Positions 1 to 5,999 of a stretch of 7,000 nt of DNA are shown here, in pieces (positions within the stretch are counted from its first letter, which is position 1; each line of letters opens with the position of its first letter). The stretch is taken from the NCBI GenBank assembly GCA_003149835.1, contig QAMX01000006.1, positions 1 to 7,000 on the forward strand, given 5' to 3'. The notes under the pieces were generated by a model, which ran no database searches, had not been told where the DNA came from, and was given only the letters and a program-made list of their open reading frames with translations. The DNA comes from Clostridiales bacterium. Its GTDB lineage: Bacteria; Bacillota; Clostridia; Oscillospirales; QAMX01. The position numbers and the translations under genes were made by a program.

Positions 1-815
1 GAATGCCCCTCAAAAACAAGGCCGTCATGAGCGCGGAGCGCCGCCGTCAGAGCGGCGGCTTTTCCCGCGTCGTATTCGATGACGTCCTCGTCGCCGAACT
101 CCACGCCCGGCTGTACGACGACGCCTGTCACATATTGCCACGCTGCCGAAACGCCCGCCGCTTCAAAAGCGCTGCGGAACGCCGCGACGCTGTGTTCAAA
201 CGCCCCCGGCGCGGTGACCGCGACGCTGTCCTCCGCCTCCTGCGCGCCGCCGGGAATCGGCACCTCGCTGCCGATACAGTAGATCGGGTGCGTCGCTTCC
301 GCGTCACGGGCGGCAAGAGCCGCGAATTCCTCCTCGGCGGCGCGCGCCAACCGCGCGCCGCGCCGCGCAATCGTCTCGTCGGAGAGGCTCTCCTCGCGGC
401 TGTCGGACGCCGTGCGCATCGACGTATCGATATGGATTTTCGTAAAGCCGGCGCGCACATAATCGCGCACCAGCTCCTCGGCTTTCTCCATAGCCGCCGT
501 CTCATCGAGCGCCTGCCATGTCAGCGGGCCGAGGTGATCGCCGCCGAGCACGAGCCGTGAGAGGTCAAGCTTTGCCTCGGCGGCGATGCCCTTGACAAAC
601 GCGGCGTATTCCGGCGGCGTCAGCCCCGTATAGCCGCCGTAACGGTTGACCTGATTGGCCGTCGCCTCCACGAGCGCGACCGCACCGGTTTCCCGCGCCC
701 GTTTGCAGACGGCAAAGATCACGTGCCGATTGGCCGTACAGGCCGAATAGACGCCCGCCGCCGCGCCACTGCGCCGCGCCGCGAGGATTTCTGAAATCGG
801 ATGCTTTTTTTCCAT
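1..815 (-). CDS. gatZ/kbaZ: Class II D-tagatose-1,6-bisphosphate aldolase, non-catalytic subunit (KbaZ/GatZ family), 3' end outside window
   Basis: In Enterobacteria this family is the accessory, stabilising subunit of the GatYZ/KbaYZ aldolase, which splits tagatose-1,6-bisphosphate into DHAP and glyceraldehyde-3-phosphate in galactitol or N-acetylgalactosamine use. The 271 visible residues follow remembered E. coli KbaZ closely and in order: EATANQVNRYGGYTG at about 50-64, GGDHLGP at 91-97, GFTKIHIDTSM at 123-133, GSEVPIPGGA at 182-191 and VVQPGVEF at 233-240. E. coli members have about 420-426 residues, so roughly 150 C-terminal residues lie beyond the left edge. The ATG at 815-813 is preceded by AAGGAG (830-825) at a normal distance, and the N-terminus aligns with the family. 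It lies downstream of tldE on the same strand after a 171-base gap, so co-transcription is possible but unproven. The catalytic KbaY/GatY partner is not in the window. Substrate is uncertain, since Clostridia carry family members of untested function. Confidence 0.9.
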   Translation of the reverse strand, partial: MEKKHPISEILAARRSGAAAGVYSACTANRHVIFAVCKRARETGAVALVEATANQVNRYGGYTGLTPPEYAAFVKGIAAEAKLDLSRLVLGGDHLGPLTWQALDETAAMEKAEELVRDYVRAGFTKIHIDTSMRTASDSREESLSDETIARRGARLARAAEEEFAALAARDAEATHPIYCIGSEVPIPGGAQEAEDSVAVTAPGAFEHSVAAFRSAFEAAGVSAAWQYVTGVVVQPGVEFGDEDVIEYDAGKAAALTAALRAHDGLVFEGH

Positions 816-986
816 TGAAAACGACTCCTTATTTTCTCAAAAGCCTTTGACATCGTGTCGTCCGGCGCAATTTGCGGAAACAGCCCAAAAGGCCGAAGCG
901 CGTCGCAGGCAAACCGATCGCCGGCGATATAACGCGGGGCTTTCCGCGCAGACAATCCGCTACCCCGCCGACAAGAAAAAGGGGGA
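816..986 (-). promoter_or_regulatory. Gap between tldE and the kbaZ-like gene, with one weak promoter candidate
   Basis: This 171-base non-coding gap holds the ribosome binding site of the kbaZ-like gene (825-830). A weak sigma-A-like pair is readable on the minus strand: TTGTCT at 955-950 and TATATC at 931-926, 18 bases apart, each matching four of six consensus bases. GCGGGG at 934-939 can pair with CCCCGC at 963-968 across a long loop, but no T-run follows on either strand, so I do not call a terminator. Whether kbaZ is transcribed from tldDE or by itself cannot be settled from sequence. Confidence 0.2.
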
Positions 987-2282
987 TTATTTTCCGGAGA
1001 TCGTGATGCCGGCCGCCTTCACCCACGGCACGACCGTCATCCCGTCGGAAACGCGCTCGCGCGAGACGGCGAGGATATTTTTCAACAGCGCGGCGATATT
1101 GCCGGAAATCATCGTCTCGCTGACGGCTGCGGCAATTTTTCCGTTGCGGATCAGGAAGCTGTTTTTGGCGACGCCGGAAAAATCGCCGTTGGGGCTCGGA
1201 TTTCCGCCTGAGAAGCGATTGAGAAGCAGGCCGTTTTCAACCGAGGCGATCAGCTCCTCCAACGAGCGCTCCCCCGGTTCGACCACATAGCAGTCCTGCG
1301 TATTGGCGCTGCGGGTCAGCCCTGTTTTCGCCGCGCCGTAGCGCGTCAAGCAGAAGTTTTTCAGAATGCCGTTCTCAATAATTGTCATGTCCTTTGCCGC
1401 ATAGCCGTCGCCCGTCAGGCGGCTTGCGCCGGGCAGGCCGCCTGATTCCGGCAGGCTCCGCCACGTCAGCAGTTCGGAGGCCACAGGCGTATCAAGCGCG
1501 TCTTTCCAGATGCTTGTGCCGTCGATGAGCACGCCGTCGGAAAGGAAATTGTTCTGCGCATAGTAGAGAAACGTCGGCAGACAGGCCGGGGTGATAATCA
1601 GGTCGCCCTCGAATTTGCCGTGCAGCGTTTCCGGTTGAAGCTGCCGCTCTGTCTCAGCCAGCAGCGTTCGCGCCATGCCGCGCTCGATCAGCGGCGTATC
1701 CATTTCGTCAAAGCAGATGCCGAAATAGTTAAACGACGAGGTTGTCTCACCGTCCTTGGCCATAAACATCGCTTCGAATTCGTTGAATCCCTTTGCCTCG
1801 CGCAGCTCTGCTCCGTTGGTGTTGCGGTAGACTTTTTCACGGAAGCTATGCCCCACCGACACCGAATCAAAGCTGATTTTGGGATATTCGCGCCGCACTG
1901 TGTCGAGAAACTCGCGCAGCAGCGCATAGAGCCTTTCGCGGTCAGGCCGGCGTTCGCCGAATGCAAAGGCACAGTTCTCCGTCCGCTCCGCTACGCCCTC
2001 TGCGCTGTCCTCCGGCGCGTGCGCGGCGGCCTCAAAGGCGTCGGCGACCGCCGCATTGACAGAAACGGCATCGCAGGCGTTGGTCGTCACGCTGCCCTTT
2101 TTTCGCCCTTTGATTACTTTGACCGCAGCCGTATGGTTCAGTACGCTCCGCACCATGCTGATTTTGCCCGACTCGTAATAAACTTCCGTCGTTTCGCTGT
2201 TTGAAACGGTGCATTCGCCCATGTCCGCTCCGCCAACGCGAACGGCCTGTAAAATATCTTCGGCTGTTTTTTCGCAGTCCAT
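987..2282 (-). CDS. tldE: TldE/PmbA-type subunit of the TldD/TldE metalloprotease
   Basis: TldE (PmbA) is the partner of TldD in a cytoplasmic heterodimeric metalloprotease. In E. coli the pair finishes microcin B17 maturation and degrades the antitoxin CcdA; the substrate in Clostridia is unknown. The protein has 431 residues (E. coli PmbA about 450). It has no HExxxH motif, as expected for the non-catalytic subunit. The family signature near the C-terminus is clear at about 357-382: GGNPSPNGDFSG followed by FLIRNGKI, the equivalent of the usual GxNxxTGDFS...G...I.NG. It ends with the typical short hydrophobic strand VKAAGITISGK. The ATG at 2282-2280 has AAAGG (2295-2291) eight bases upstream. 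It starts 22 bases after the tldD stop with no promoter between them, so the two genes almost certainly form one operon, matching the 1:1 complex. Confidence 0.93.
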   Translation of the reverse strand: MDCEKTAEDILQAVRVGGADMGECTVSNSETTEVYYESGKISMVRSVLNHTAAVKVIKGRKKGSVTTNACDAVSVNAAVADAFEAAAHAPEDSAEGVAERTENCAFAFGERRPDRERLYALLREFLDTVRREYPKISFDSVSVGHSFREKVYRNTNGAELREAKGFNEFEAMFMAKDGETTSSFNYFGICFDEMDTPLIERGMARTLLAETERQLQPETLHGKFEGDLIITPACLPTFLYYAQNNFLSDGVLIDGTSIWKDALDTPVASELLTWRSLPESGGLPGASRLTGDGYAAKDMTIIENGILKNFCLTRYGAAKTGLTRSANTQDCYVVEPGERSLEELIASVENGLLLNRFSGGNPSPNGDFSGVAKNSFLIRNGKIAAAVSETMISGNIAALLKNILAVSRERVSDGMTVVPWVKAAGITISGK

Positions 2283-2304
2283 ATCTGTTTCCTTTCGTTT
2301 TCCG

Positions 2305-3693
2305 TTATCTGCCGCCGACGTTGATCCTGACTTTCACTGCCGGCCCGCCCATGCCGACCGGGATCATTTGCTTCTTGCCGCACATCCCGGCGCATGACCA
2401 CGACAAATCGTCGCTGAGCATATCGACGGTTTTCAGCACCTCAAAGGCGACGCCGGAAATCGTGGTGTCGCGGAGTGCGCGGCCGAGTTTTCCCTTTTTA
2501 ATTTCATATCCCATGTTGACGCCGAACATAAACTCCCCCGTCGCGTCGGCCTGACCGTTTCCGGTTTTGGTAAAATAGTAACCGTCGTCGATGGAGGCGA
2601 TCATATCCGCCAGCCGGTCCCGGCCGGGGACGATGCAGGTGTTGCGCATACGGATCAGCGGCTCGTCGGAAAAGGCGAACGCGCGCGCGTTGCCCTGCGG
2701 CTTGTGGCCGAAGTGGGCCGCCGATTCCTTGTTGTGCATATAGCCGACCAGAATTCCGTCGCGGATCAGCACCGCGTCCTCGGCGGGCGTCCCTTCGTCG
2801 TCGACGTATACGGGCACCGGACAGCGTTTGCCGAGCGCGGTGTTGGCGTAATCCACCAGCGTAACCAGCTCGCTGGCCACGCGCTTGCCGAAATAAGGCC
2901 CGCCGACGGAGCCGGAGAGCACAAAATCGGCTTCCACGGTATGCCCGACCGCCTCGTGCGCAAGGATTCCGGCGAGATCCGGGTGAAGAATCGCCTGTTT
3001 GCAGCCGGCGTCGGCGTAAACCCCTTCGCGCTTTTGCATCAGCTGCTCATAGAGCGCGTCGATTTTTTCGTACAGCGCCGCCGGATCGGCAAACACCTGC
3101 CTGAAAGAGCCGAAGGCGCCAAACGGTTCGTACAGCTCGACCGGAGCGCCGTCTTCGCCCTCCGCGGTCAACACGGCGCTGACGATGCTGCGCGGGGTGA
3201 TCGAATGAGAAAACACGCCGTCGCTGGTGCGGAGCAGCTTTTCCATGCCAAGGCAGTTGGCCGCGACATAGCGGCTAACGAGCTTGGGACAATGTGCCGC
3301 GACATAGGCGTCAAGCGCCGCAAGGAAGTCGATGATCTCCTTGGGTTCGGTTTGATCCTCGCAGTCTAAGTTGTCGCGGCGGGTCACCGGCGCAGCGGAG
3401 CCGAAACCCGGCCGGTTCAGCCGCTCCTTTGCGTCGAGAAAACGGGCGTTATCCGCCGCCGCCGCCACTACCTCGGCCACCGCCTCCGGCGCATAGCCCG
3501 CCGCTGAGGCAAAGCCGTAAGCGCCGTTTTTGACAACGCGCGCGGAAAGGCCGCTGCTTGCGGAAGCGCTGTTGGCCGTCATCGTCCCGTTGAGAAAAAC
3601 GACGCGCTTTTGCGTATTGCACTGTCCGCGCAGCTCCGTATAGTCCGAAAATCCATGTTTTTCAGCGTAGCCGCTGATATAATCCTGTAAAAT
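2305..3693 (-). CDS. tldD: TldD-type catalytic subunit of the TldD/TldE metalloprotease, probable ATT start
   Basis: This is the zinc-bearing subunit of TldD/TldE, thought to degrade small unfolded peptides inside the dimer. Numbered from the ATT start (462 residues), the metal motif HEAVGH is at 246-251, within LAHEAVGHTVEADF. The C-terminal GMCGKK...IPVGMGGP block (about 436-451) carries the conserved cysteine C438, corresponding to the E. coli metal-site cysteine. The first ATG, at 3582-3580, would give only 425 residues and cut family-like sequence: the open frame continues upstream to 3699 and encodes GFSDYTELR and KRVVFLNG, typical of the TldD N-terminus. No ATG, GTG or TTG lies in that extension. 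ATT at 3693-3691 sits nine bases after TAGGAG and gives a family-like length. Alternatives are initiation at CTG 3633, a true start at ATG 3582, or a sequence error. The function call is firm; the start is inferred. Confidence 0.92.
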   Translation of the reverse strand: MLQDYISGYAEKHGFSDYTELRGQCNTQKRVVFLNGTMTANSASASSGLSARVVKNGAYGFASAAGYAPEAVAEVVAAAADNARFLDAKERLNRPGFGSAAPVTRRDNLDCEDQTEPKEIIDFLAALDAYVAAHCPKLVSRYVAANCLGMEKLLRTSDGVFSHSITPRSIVSAVLTAEGEDGAPVELYEPFGAFGSFRQVFADPAALYEKIDALYEQLMQKREGVYADAGCKQAILHPDLAGILAHEAVGHTVEADFVLSGSVGGPYFGKRVASELVTLVDYANTALGKRCPVPVYVDDEGTPAEDAVLIRDGILVGYMHNKESAAHFGHKPQGNARAFAFSDEPLIRMRNTCIVPGRDRLADMIASIDDGYYFTKTGNGQADATGEFMFGVNMGYEIKKGKLGRALRDTTISGVAFEVLKTVDMLSDDLSWSCAGMCGKKQMIPVGMGGPAVKVRINVGGR

Positions 3694-3702
3694 ATATCTT
3701 CA

Positions 3703-3708
3703 CTCCTA
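3703..3708 (-). promoter_or_regulatory. Ribosome binding site supporting the upstream tldD start
   Basis: On the minus strand TAGGAG (3708-3703) lies nine bases before the ATT codon at 3693-3691. No comparable purine run lies before the first in-frame ATG at 3582, where the preceding bases read CTCAACGGGACG. This placement is the main sequence argument for initiation near 3693. A GTG overlapping this site (3703-3701) is in another frame and reaches TGA after 13 codons. Confidence 0.6.
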
Positions 3709-3748
3709 TCTGTCGTCCTGCTGTCGCAAAAAACGGTCGAAACAGATT

Positions 3749-3788
3749 CATTATCATACATTATAATACATTTTCATTCATTATACAA
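3749..3788. repeat. Four imperfect 10-bp phased repeats over the tldD promoter
   Basis: On the plus strand the units cattatcata (3749), cattataata (3759), cattttcatt (3769) and cattatacaa (3779) start exactly 10 bases apart; three begin with CATTAT and one with CATTTT. On the minus strand this reads as repeated ATAATG. The array spans both the -35 and the -10 of the minus-strand tldD promoter and lies just upstream of the divergent promoter. Ten-base spacing puts each unit on the same face of the helix, as expected for cooperative protein binding or intrinsic curvature. It could also arise by chance in AT-rich promoter DNA. Confidence 0.4.
3760..3788 (-). promoter_or_regulatory. Sigma-A promoter for tldD-tldE
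   Basis: On the minus strand TTGTAT (3788-3783) and a perfect TATAAT (3765-3760) are separated by 17 bases. The predicted start near 3753 leaves a leader of about 60 bases before the ATT start of tldD. It stands back-to-back with the plus-strand promoter; their -35 boxes are only about a dozen bases apart, so the two may be coordinately regulated. Confidence 0.6.
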
Positions 3789-3799
3789 TAGCGCTTTCC

Positions 3800-3828
3800 T
3801 TGTTTTTTTTCATCATATGGTATATAAT
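3800..3828 (+). promoter_or_regulatory. Sigma-A promoter for the thioredoxin-reductase-like gene
   Basis: TTGTTT (3800-3805) and a perfect TATAAT (3823-3828) are spaced by 17 bases. Transcription would begin near 3835. This excludes the upstream in-frame ATG at 3817, which lies inside the promoter, and supports the start at 3919. Confidence 0.65.
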
Positions 3829-3840
3829 ATCTCTATAAAC

Positions 3841-3885
3841 GTCCGGTTTTCCGGCCGCCCTTTCAAACGCCGGCCGACGAATCGG
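3841..3885 (+). other. GC-rich structured segment in the 5' leader of the thioredoxin-reductase-like gene
   Basis: The predicted leader (about 3835-3918) contains several short inverted repeats: CCGG-TTTT-CCGG at 3843-3854; CGGCCG at 3852-3857 pairing with CGGCCG at 3871-3876 over a 13-base loop; and CCGA-CGAA-TCGG at 3874-3885. The first two overlap and are mutually exclusive. This could be a regulatory leader or simply GC-rich sequence. No known riboswitch consensus is recognised and no T-run follows. Confidence 0.25.
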
Positions 3886-3918
3886 ATCCAACGCATTGAG
3901 GTTGAGGTCTATTTTACT

Positions 3919-4806
3919 ATGAAAAACGATATTGTGATCATCGGCGCTGGAGCCGCGGGCCTCTCGGCGGCATTGTACACCGTGCGCGCGGGGCTCGTCA
4001 CGACGGTCGTCCGTTTTGACGCCGGTTCCCTCGGCCGCGCCGACAAAATCGAAAATTATTTCGGCTTTGCCGCGCCGGTCAGCGGGCGAATGCTGTTAGC
4101 GGCCACAGAGCAGAATTTGCGCCGCCTCGGCTGTCGGTTTATGGACGGCGAGGTGGTCTCGATTCGCGGCGAACGTGAGGGGTTTTCCGTGTCGTTCGCC
4201 GACGGAACGGCGGAGGAATGCGCCTGCGTTTTGCTGGCGACGGGCCGTTCTCTGCCCGCGCCGCGGATTCGCGGCCTTGAAGAATTTGAAGGCAAGGGCG
4301 TGTCGCACTGCGCCGTATGCGACGGCTTTTTCTTCCGCGGCAAGGCCGTCGGCGTCCTTGGCAGCGGCGAATTCGCGCTTTCCGAAGCCCGGGAACTTTT
4401 GCCGCTCGCAGCCTCCGTGGCTTTCCTGACAAACGGCGAAGAGCCCTCGTTCGTCACGCTTGAAAACGAAGCGTTCGACTTCTATCCGCAAAAGGTTATC
4501 GAATTAAACGGCGCGGAAAAGCTCTCCTCGGTCACTTTTGAGGACGGCGCTGTGCTCCCTCTCGATGGGCTTTTTGTCGCTCCGGGCAGCGCGGGAGCGC
4601 TCGACTTTGCCTCCCACCTCGGCATCATCAGCGAAAACGGCATTATTGTGGTCGATGCGGACGGTATGACAAACGTCCCAGGCGTGTTTGCGGCCGGAGA
4701 CTGCACCGGCGCGCCGTACCAGGTTTCCGTGTCCGTCGGCCGCGGCTGTACGGCTGCGCTCGGCGCGGTCAATTATTTGCGCGGCCATGTAAAATTTACA
4801 AAATAG
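3919..4806 (+). CDS. Thioredoxin-reductase-like FAD-dependent disulfide oxidoreductase
   Basis: This is a 295-residue flavoprotein of the low-molecular-weight thioredoxin reductase family, which passes electrons through FAD and a cysteine pair to thioredoxin-like proteins in the cytoplasm. It has the N-terminal FAD motif GAGAAG at 9-14, an ATGR segment at 107-110, the redox pair CAVC (C131, C134) followed by DGFFFRG, a second Rossmann motif GSGEFA at 148-153, and the C-terminal FAD motif GVFAAGDC at 255-262. The HRR motif that grips the NADPH phosphate in classical TrxB is missing; the matching stretch reads FLTNGEEPSF at about 169-178. The donor may therefore be NADH, ferredoxin or something else. 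It is slightly shorter than E. coli TrxB (about 320). The ATG at 3919 is chosen because the ATG at 3817 overlaps the promoter and the FAD motif then falls at the usual distance; GAGG at 3904-3907 is a plausible though distant ribosome site. No thioredoxin gene lies nearby. Confidence 0.85.
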   Translation: MKNDIVIIGAGAAGLSAALYTVRAGLVTTVVRFDAGSLGRADKIENYFGFAAPVSGRMLLAATEQNLRRLGCRFMDGEVVSIRGEREGFSVSFADGTAEECACVLLATGRSLPAPRIRGLEEFEGKGVSHCAVCDGFFFRGKAVGVLGSGEFALSEARELLPLAASVAFLTNGEEPSFVTLENEAFDFYPQKVIELNGAEKLSSVTFEDGAVLPLDGLFVAPGSAGALDFASHLGIISENGIIVVDADGMTNVPGVFAAGDCTGAPYQVSVSVGRGCTAALGAVNYLRGHVKFTK

Positions 4807-4981
4807 CCGTGCGCCGTTCAAAACAATCTGCGATACTATACTGTATCTACCATAAGAAAAAATAAAATTTCACCGGCGTTTATCCGTCATATGGGCGAAA
4901 TCCCCGATTGATTCCGGCATGTCTTCGCGTTCCTGATCTGCGGCTGAGCCGCGGTACTTTTCTTTTTGGAGGGATCCCGAT
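4807..4981 (+). promoter_or_regulatory. Intergenic region upstream of the zinc peptidase gene
   Basis: This is a 175-base non-coding gap. It has a dyad GATAC-N6-GTATC (4832-4847) that encloses TATACT (4837-4842), a possible -10 box, but no good -35 is found at 16-18 bases. Near the end, GCGGC-TGA-GCCGC (4940-4952) forms a compact hairpin followed by a T-rich stretch (4958-4966) just before the GGAGG at 4968-4972. This resembles a weak terminator or attenuator. No clear terminator follows the upstream gene, so readthrough into the peptidase gene is possible. Confidence 0.3.
4940..4966 (+). terminator. Hairpin plus T-rich run just before the zinc peptidase ribosome site (weak terminator/attenuator candidate)
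   Basis: The stem is five GC pairs with a three-base loop (GCGGC-TGA-GCCGC, 4940-4952). Five bases later comes ACTTTTCTTTTT. The stem is short and the T-run is offset and interrupted, so termination would be weak. The location, two bases before the Shine-Dalgarno sequence, would also suit control of translation. Confidence 0.25.
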
Positions 4982-5665
4982 ATGGGGTATTATTACAGTT
5001 ATATCCTTTTTATGCTGCCCGCGATGCTTCTCGCTCTCTGGGCGCAGTTTTCAGTTTCTTCAACCTTTAAAAAATATCAGAGCGTCACCAACTCGCGCTT
5101 TTTGACCGGCAGCGAAGCCGCGCGCGCCATTCTCGACGCAAACGGCCTGCGGCATGTCCGAATTGAGCGGATCAACGGCAAACTGACGGATCATTACGAC
5201 CCGCGCACCGAGGTCATCCGGCTCTCCGATTCCGTCTATGATTCCGCGTCGGTCGGGGCGGTCGGCGTCGCCGCGCACGAGGCGGGACACGCCGTACAGC
5301 ATGCAACCGGTTATGCTCCGCTTCGCCTGCGCACCGCAATTCTGCCGGTCTGCAACATCGGTTCTGCCGCCGCGCCCTATCTGATTATGCTCGGCTTGCT
5401 GTTCAGTATCGTCCAGCTTTATCTGGCCGGTATCTTTGCGTTTTCGCTTGTGGCGCTGTTTCAGCTTGTCACCCTGCCGGTGGAATTCAACGCCTCCCGC
5501 CGCGCGCTCGCCGCGCTGTCAGGCGGCACCGGGTTATCGGACAGCGACCTGAAAGGCGCGAAAAAAGTATTGTCCGCCGCCGCGATGACATATGTCGCCG
5601 CGCTCTTTACCTCGTTTATGCAGATTCTCTTTTATCTGTCTCGCCTGAACCGGCGCAGAGATTAA
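4982..5665 (+). CDS. yugP: YugP-family membrane zinc metallopeptidase
   Basis: This 227-residue integral membrane protein belongs to the putative neutral zinc metallopeptidase family of B. subtilis YugP (about 225 residues). It starts with a hydrophobic helix at about 4-22, followed by AQFSVSSTFKKY, typical of the family. The zinc motif HEAGH (99-103) lies in VAAHEAGHAVQHATGY; the glutamate in PVEFNASRRA (E168) is the likely third ligand. More membrane helices are visible at about 126-146, 147-166 and 199-219. The active site probably faces the cytoplasmic or membrane interface; the natural substrate is unknown for the family. The ATG at 4982 has GGAGG (4968-4972) nine bases upstream, and its N-terminus matches the family. 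It is 175 bases downstream of the oxidoreductase gene on the same strand. The TAA at 5663-5665 gives a normal full length, with no sign of truncation. Confidence 0.92.
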   Translation: MGYYYSYILFMLPAMLLALWAQFSVSSTFKKYQSVTNSRFLTGSEAARAILDANGLRHVRIERINGKLTDHYDPRTEVIRLSDSVYDSASVGAVGVAAHEAGHAVQHATGYAPLRLRTAILPVCNIGSAAAPYLIMLGLLFSIVQLYLAGIFAFSLVALFQLVTLPVEFNASRRALAALSGGTGLSDSDLKGAKKVLSAAAMTYVAALFTSFMQILFYLSRLNRRRD

Positions 5666-5911
5666 TTGATTTGGCGCTGATTTTCACAGCCTGTAAAAAG
5701 ATACCGGCGGATAGGATGGATCACGACGAACCGTTCAATCTGCCTGTGTCTTTTTTTTGCGCTTTATTTATGGAAACTGCTACACAGACAACGCGGGTTT
5801 TTTTCTGAATTCTCTGTAAATATGTATAATATATACAAATTTAACAAGTACCCCCCCCCCCGAGTTTTCTATTCTTGTGTATTCTTTACTTAATATTCAT
5901 TTTTAATTTTG
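5666..5911. other. AT-rich intergenic region with T-runs, a poly-C tract and a lone TATAAT
   Basis: I see no gene here. T-runs at 5751-5758 and 5798-5804 could belong to terminators of the peptidase gene, but I find no convincing stem directly before either; the only pairings, such as CACAG 5685-5689 with CTGTG 5744-5748, are long-range and weak. A perfect TATAAT at 5825-5830 on the plus strand lacks a recognisable -35. The 11-C tract at 5851-5861 is annotated separately. The base composition becomes strongly AT-rich toward the promoter at 5912, which may act as an UP-type element. Confidence 0.4.
5851..5861. repeat. Homopolymeric C tract, 11 bases
   Basis: Eleven consecutive C bases stand in an otherwise AT-rich intergenic region, ending 50 bases upstream of the -35 box of the solute-binding-protein promoter. 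Tracts of this length are prone to slipped-strand length change during replication and to sequencing error. It is not inside a coding frame, so any effect would be on transcription or on a leader RNA from a promoter further upstream. Confidence 0.85.
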
Positions 5912-5940
5912 TTGACAATGTGCAAAGAAAGTGATATACT
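5912..5940 (+). promoter_or_regulatory. Strong sigma-A promoter for the solute-binding lipoprotein gene
   Basis: A perfect TTGACA (5912-5917) is followed after exactly 17 bases by TATACT (5935-5940), preceded by TGA, which supplies an extended -10 TG. The upstream DNA is AT-rich. Transcription should begin near 5947, giving a leader of about 53 bases. This is the best promoter in the window and fits the high expression usual for binding proteins. Confidence 0.85.
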
Positions 5941-5947
5941 TATTATA

Positions 5948-5974
5948 GTATTCAGCAATAAAATGCTGTTATAC
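5948..5974 (+). promoter_or_regulatory. Imperfect dyad at the predicted transcription start (operator or leader hairpin candidate)
   Basis: CAGCA (5953-5957) and TGCTG (5964-5968) pair around ATAAAA. Beyond a small internal loop, GTAT (5948-5951) pairs with ATAC (5971-5974). The dyad lies directly after the -10 box, where repressors of the LacI or GntR type often bind sugar-transport promoters. The same bases could form a weak hairpin at the 5' end of the mRNA. No regulator gene is present in the window. Confidence 0.4.
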
Positions 5975-5999
5975 ATTTTTATAATTGGGGGTATTGTAC

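Noticed and set aside
3..560. 185-codon plus-strand frame
   Set aside because: It is the antisense of the kbaZ-like gene; Arg/Ala/His-rich sequence typical of the complement of a GC-rich gene.
934..968. GCGGGG/CCCCGC inverted repeat considered as a tldE terminator
   Set aside because: The loop is 23 bases long and no T-run follows on either strand.
829..1026. 65-codon minus-strand frame across the end of tldE and the following gap
   Set aside because: No ribosome site, overlaps the tldE C-terminus in another frame, and composition looks like a shadow frame.
1620..3369. Long plus-strand frames opposite tldE (1620-2204) and tldD (2704-3369)
   Set aside because: They are antisense to well-recognised genes and show no domain or ribosome binding site.
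3579..3761. 60-codon minus-strand frame before tldD, considered as a peptide substrate gene for TldD/E
   Set aside because: It starts inside the tldD promoter's -10 region, upstream of the predicted transcription start, and its frame overlaps the real tldD N-terminus.
3817..3918. N-terminal extension of the thioredoxin-reductase-like protein from an ATG at 3817
   Set aside because: The ATG lies between the -35 and -10 boxes of the gene's own promoter, and the FAD motif would be pushed 34 residues away from its usual N-terminal position.
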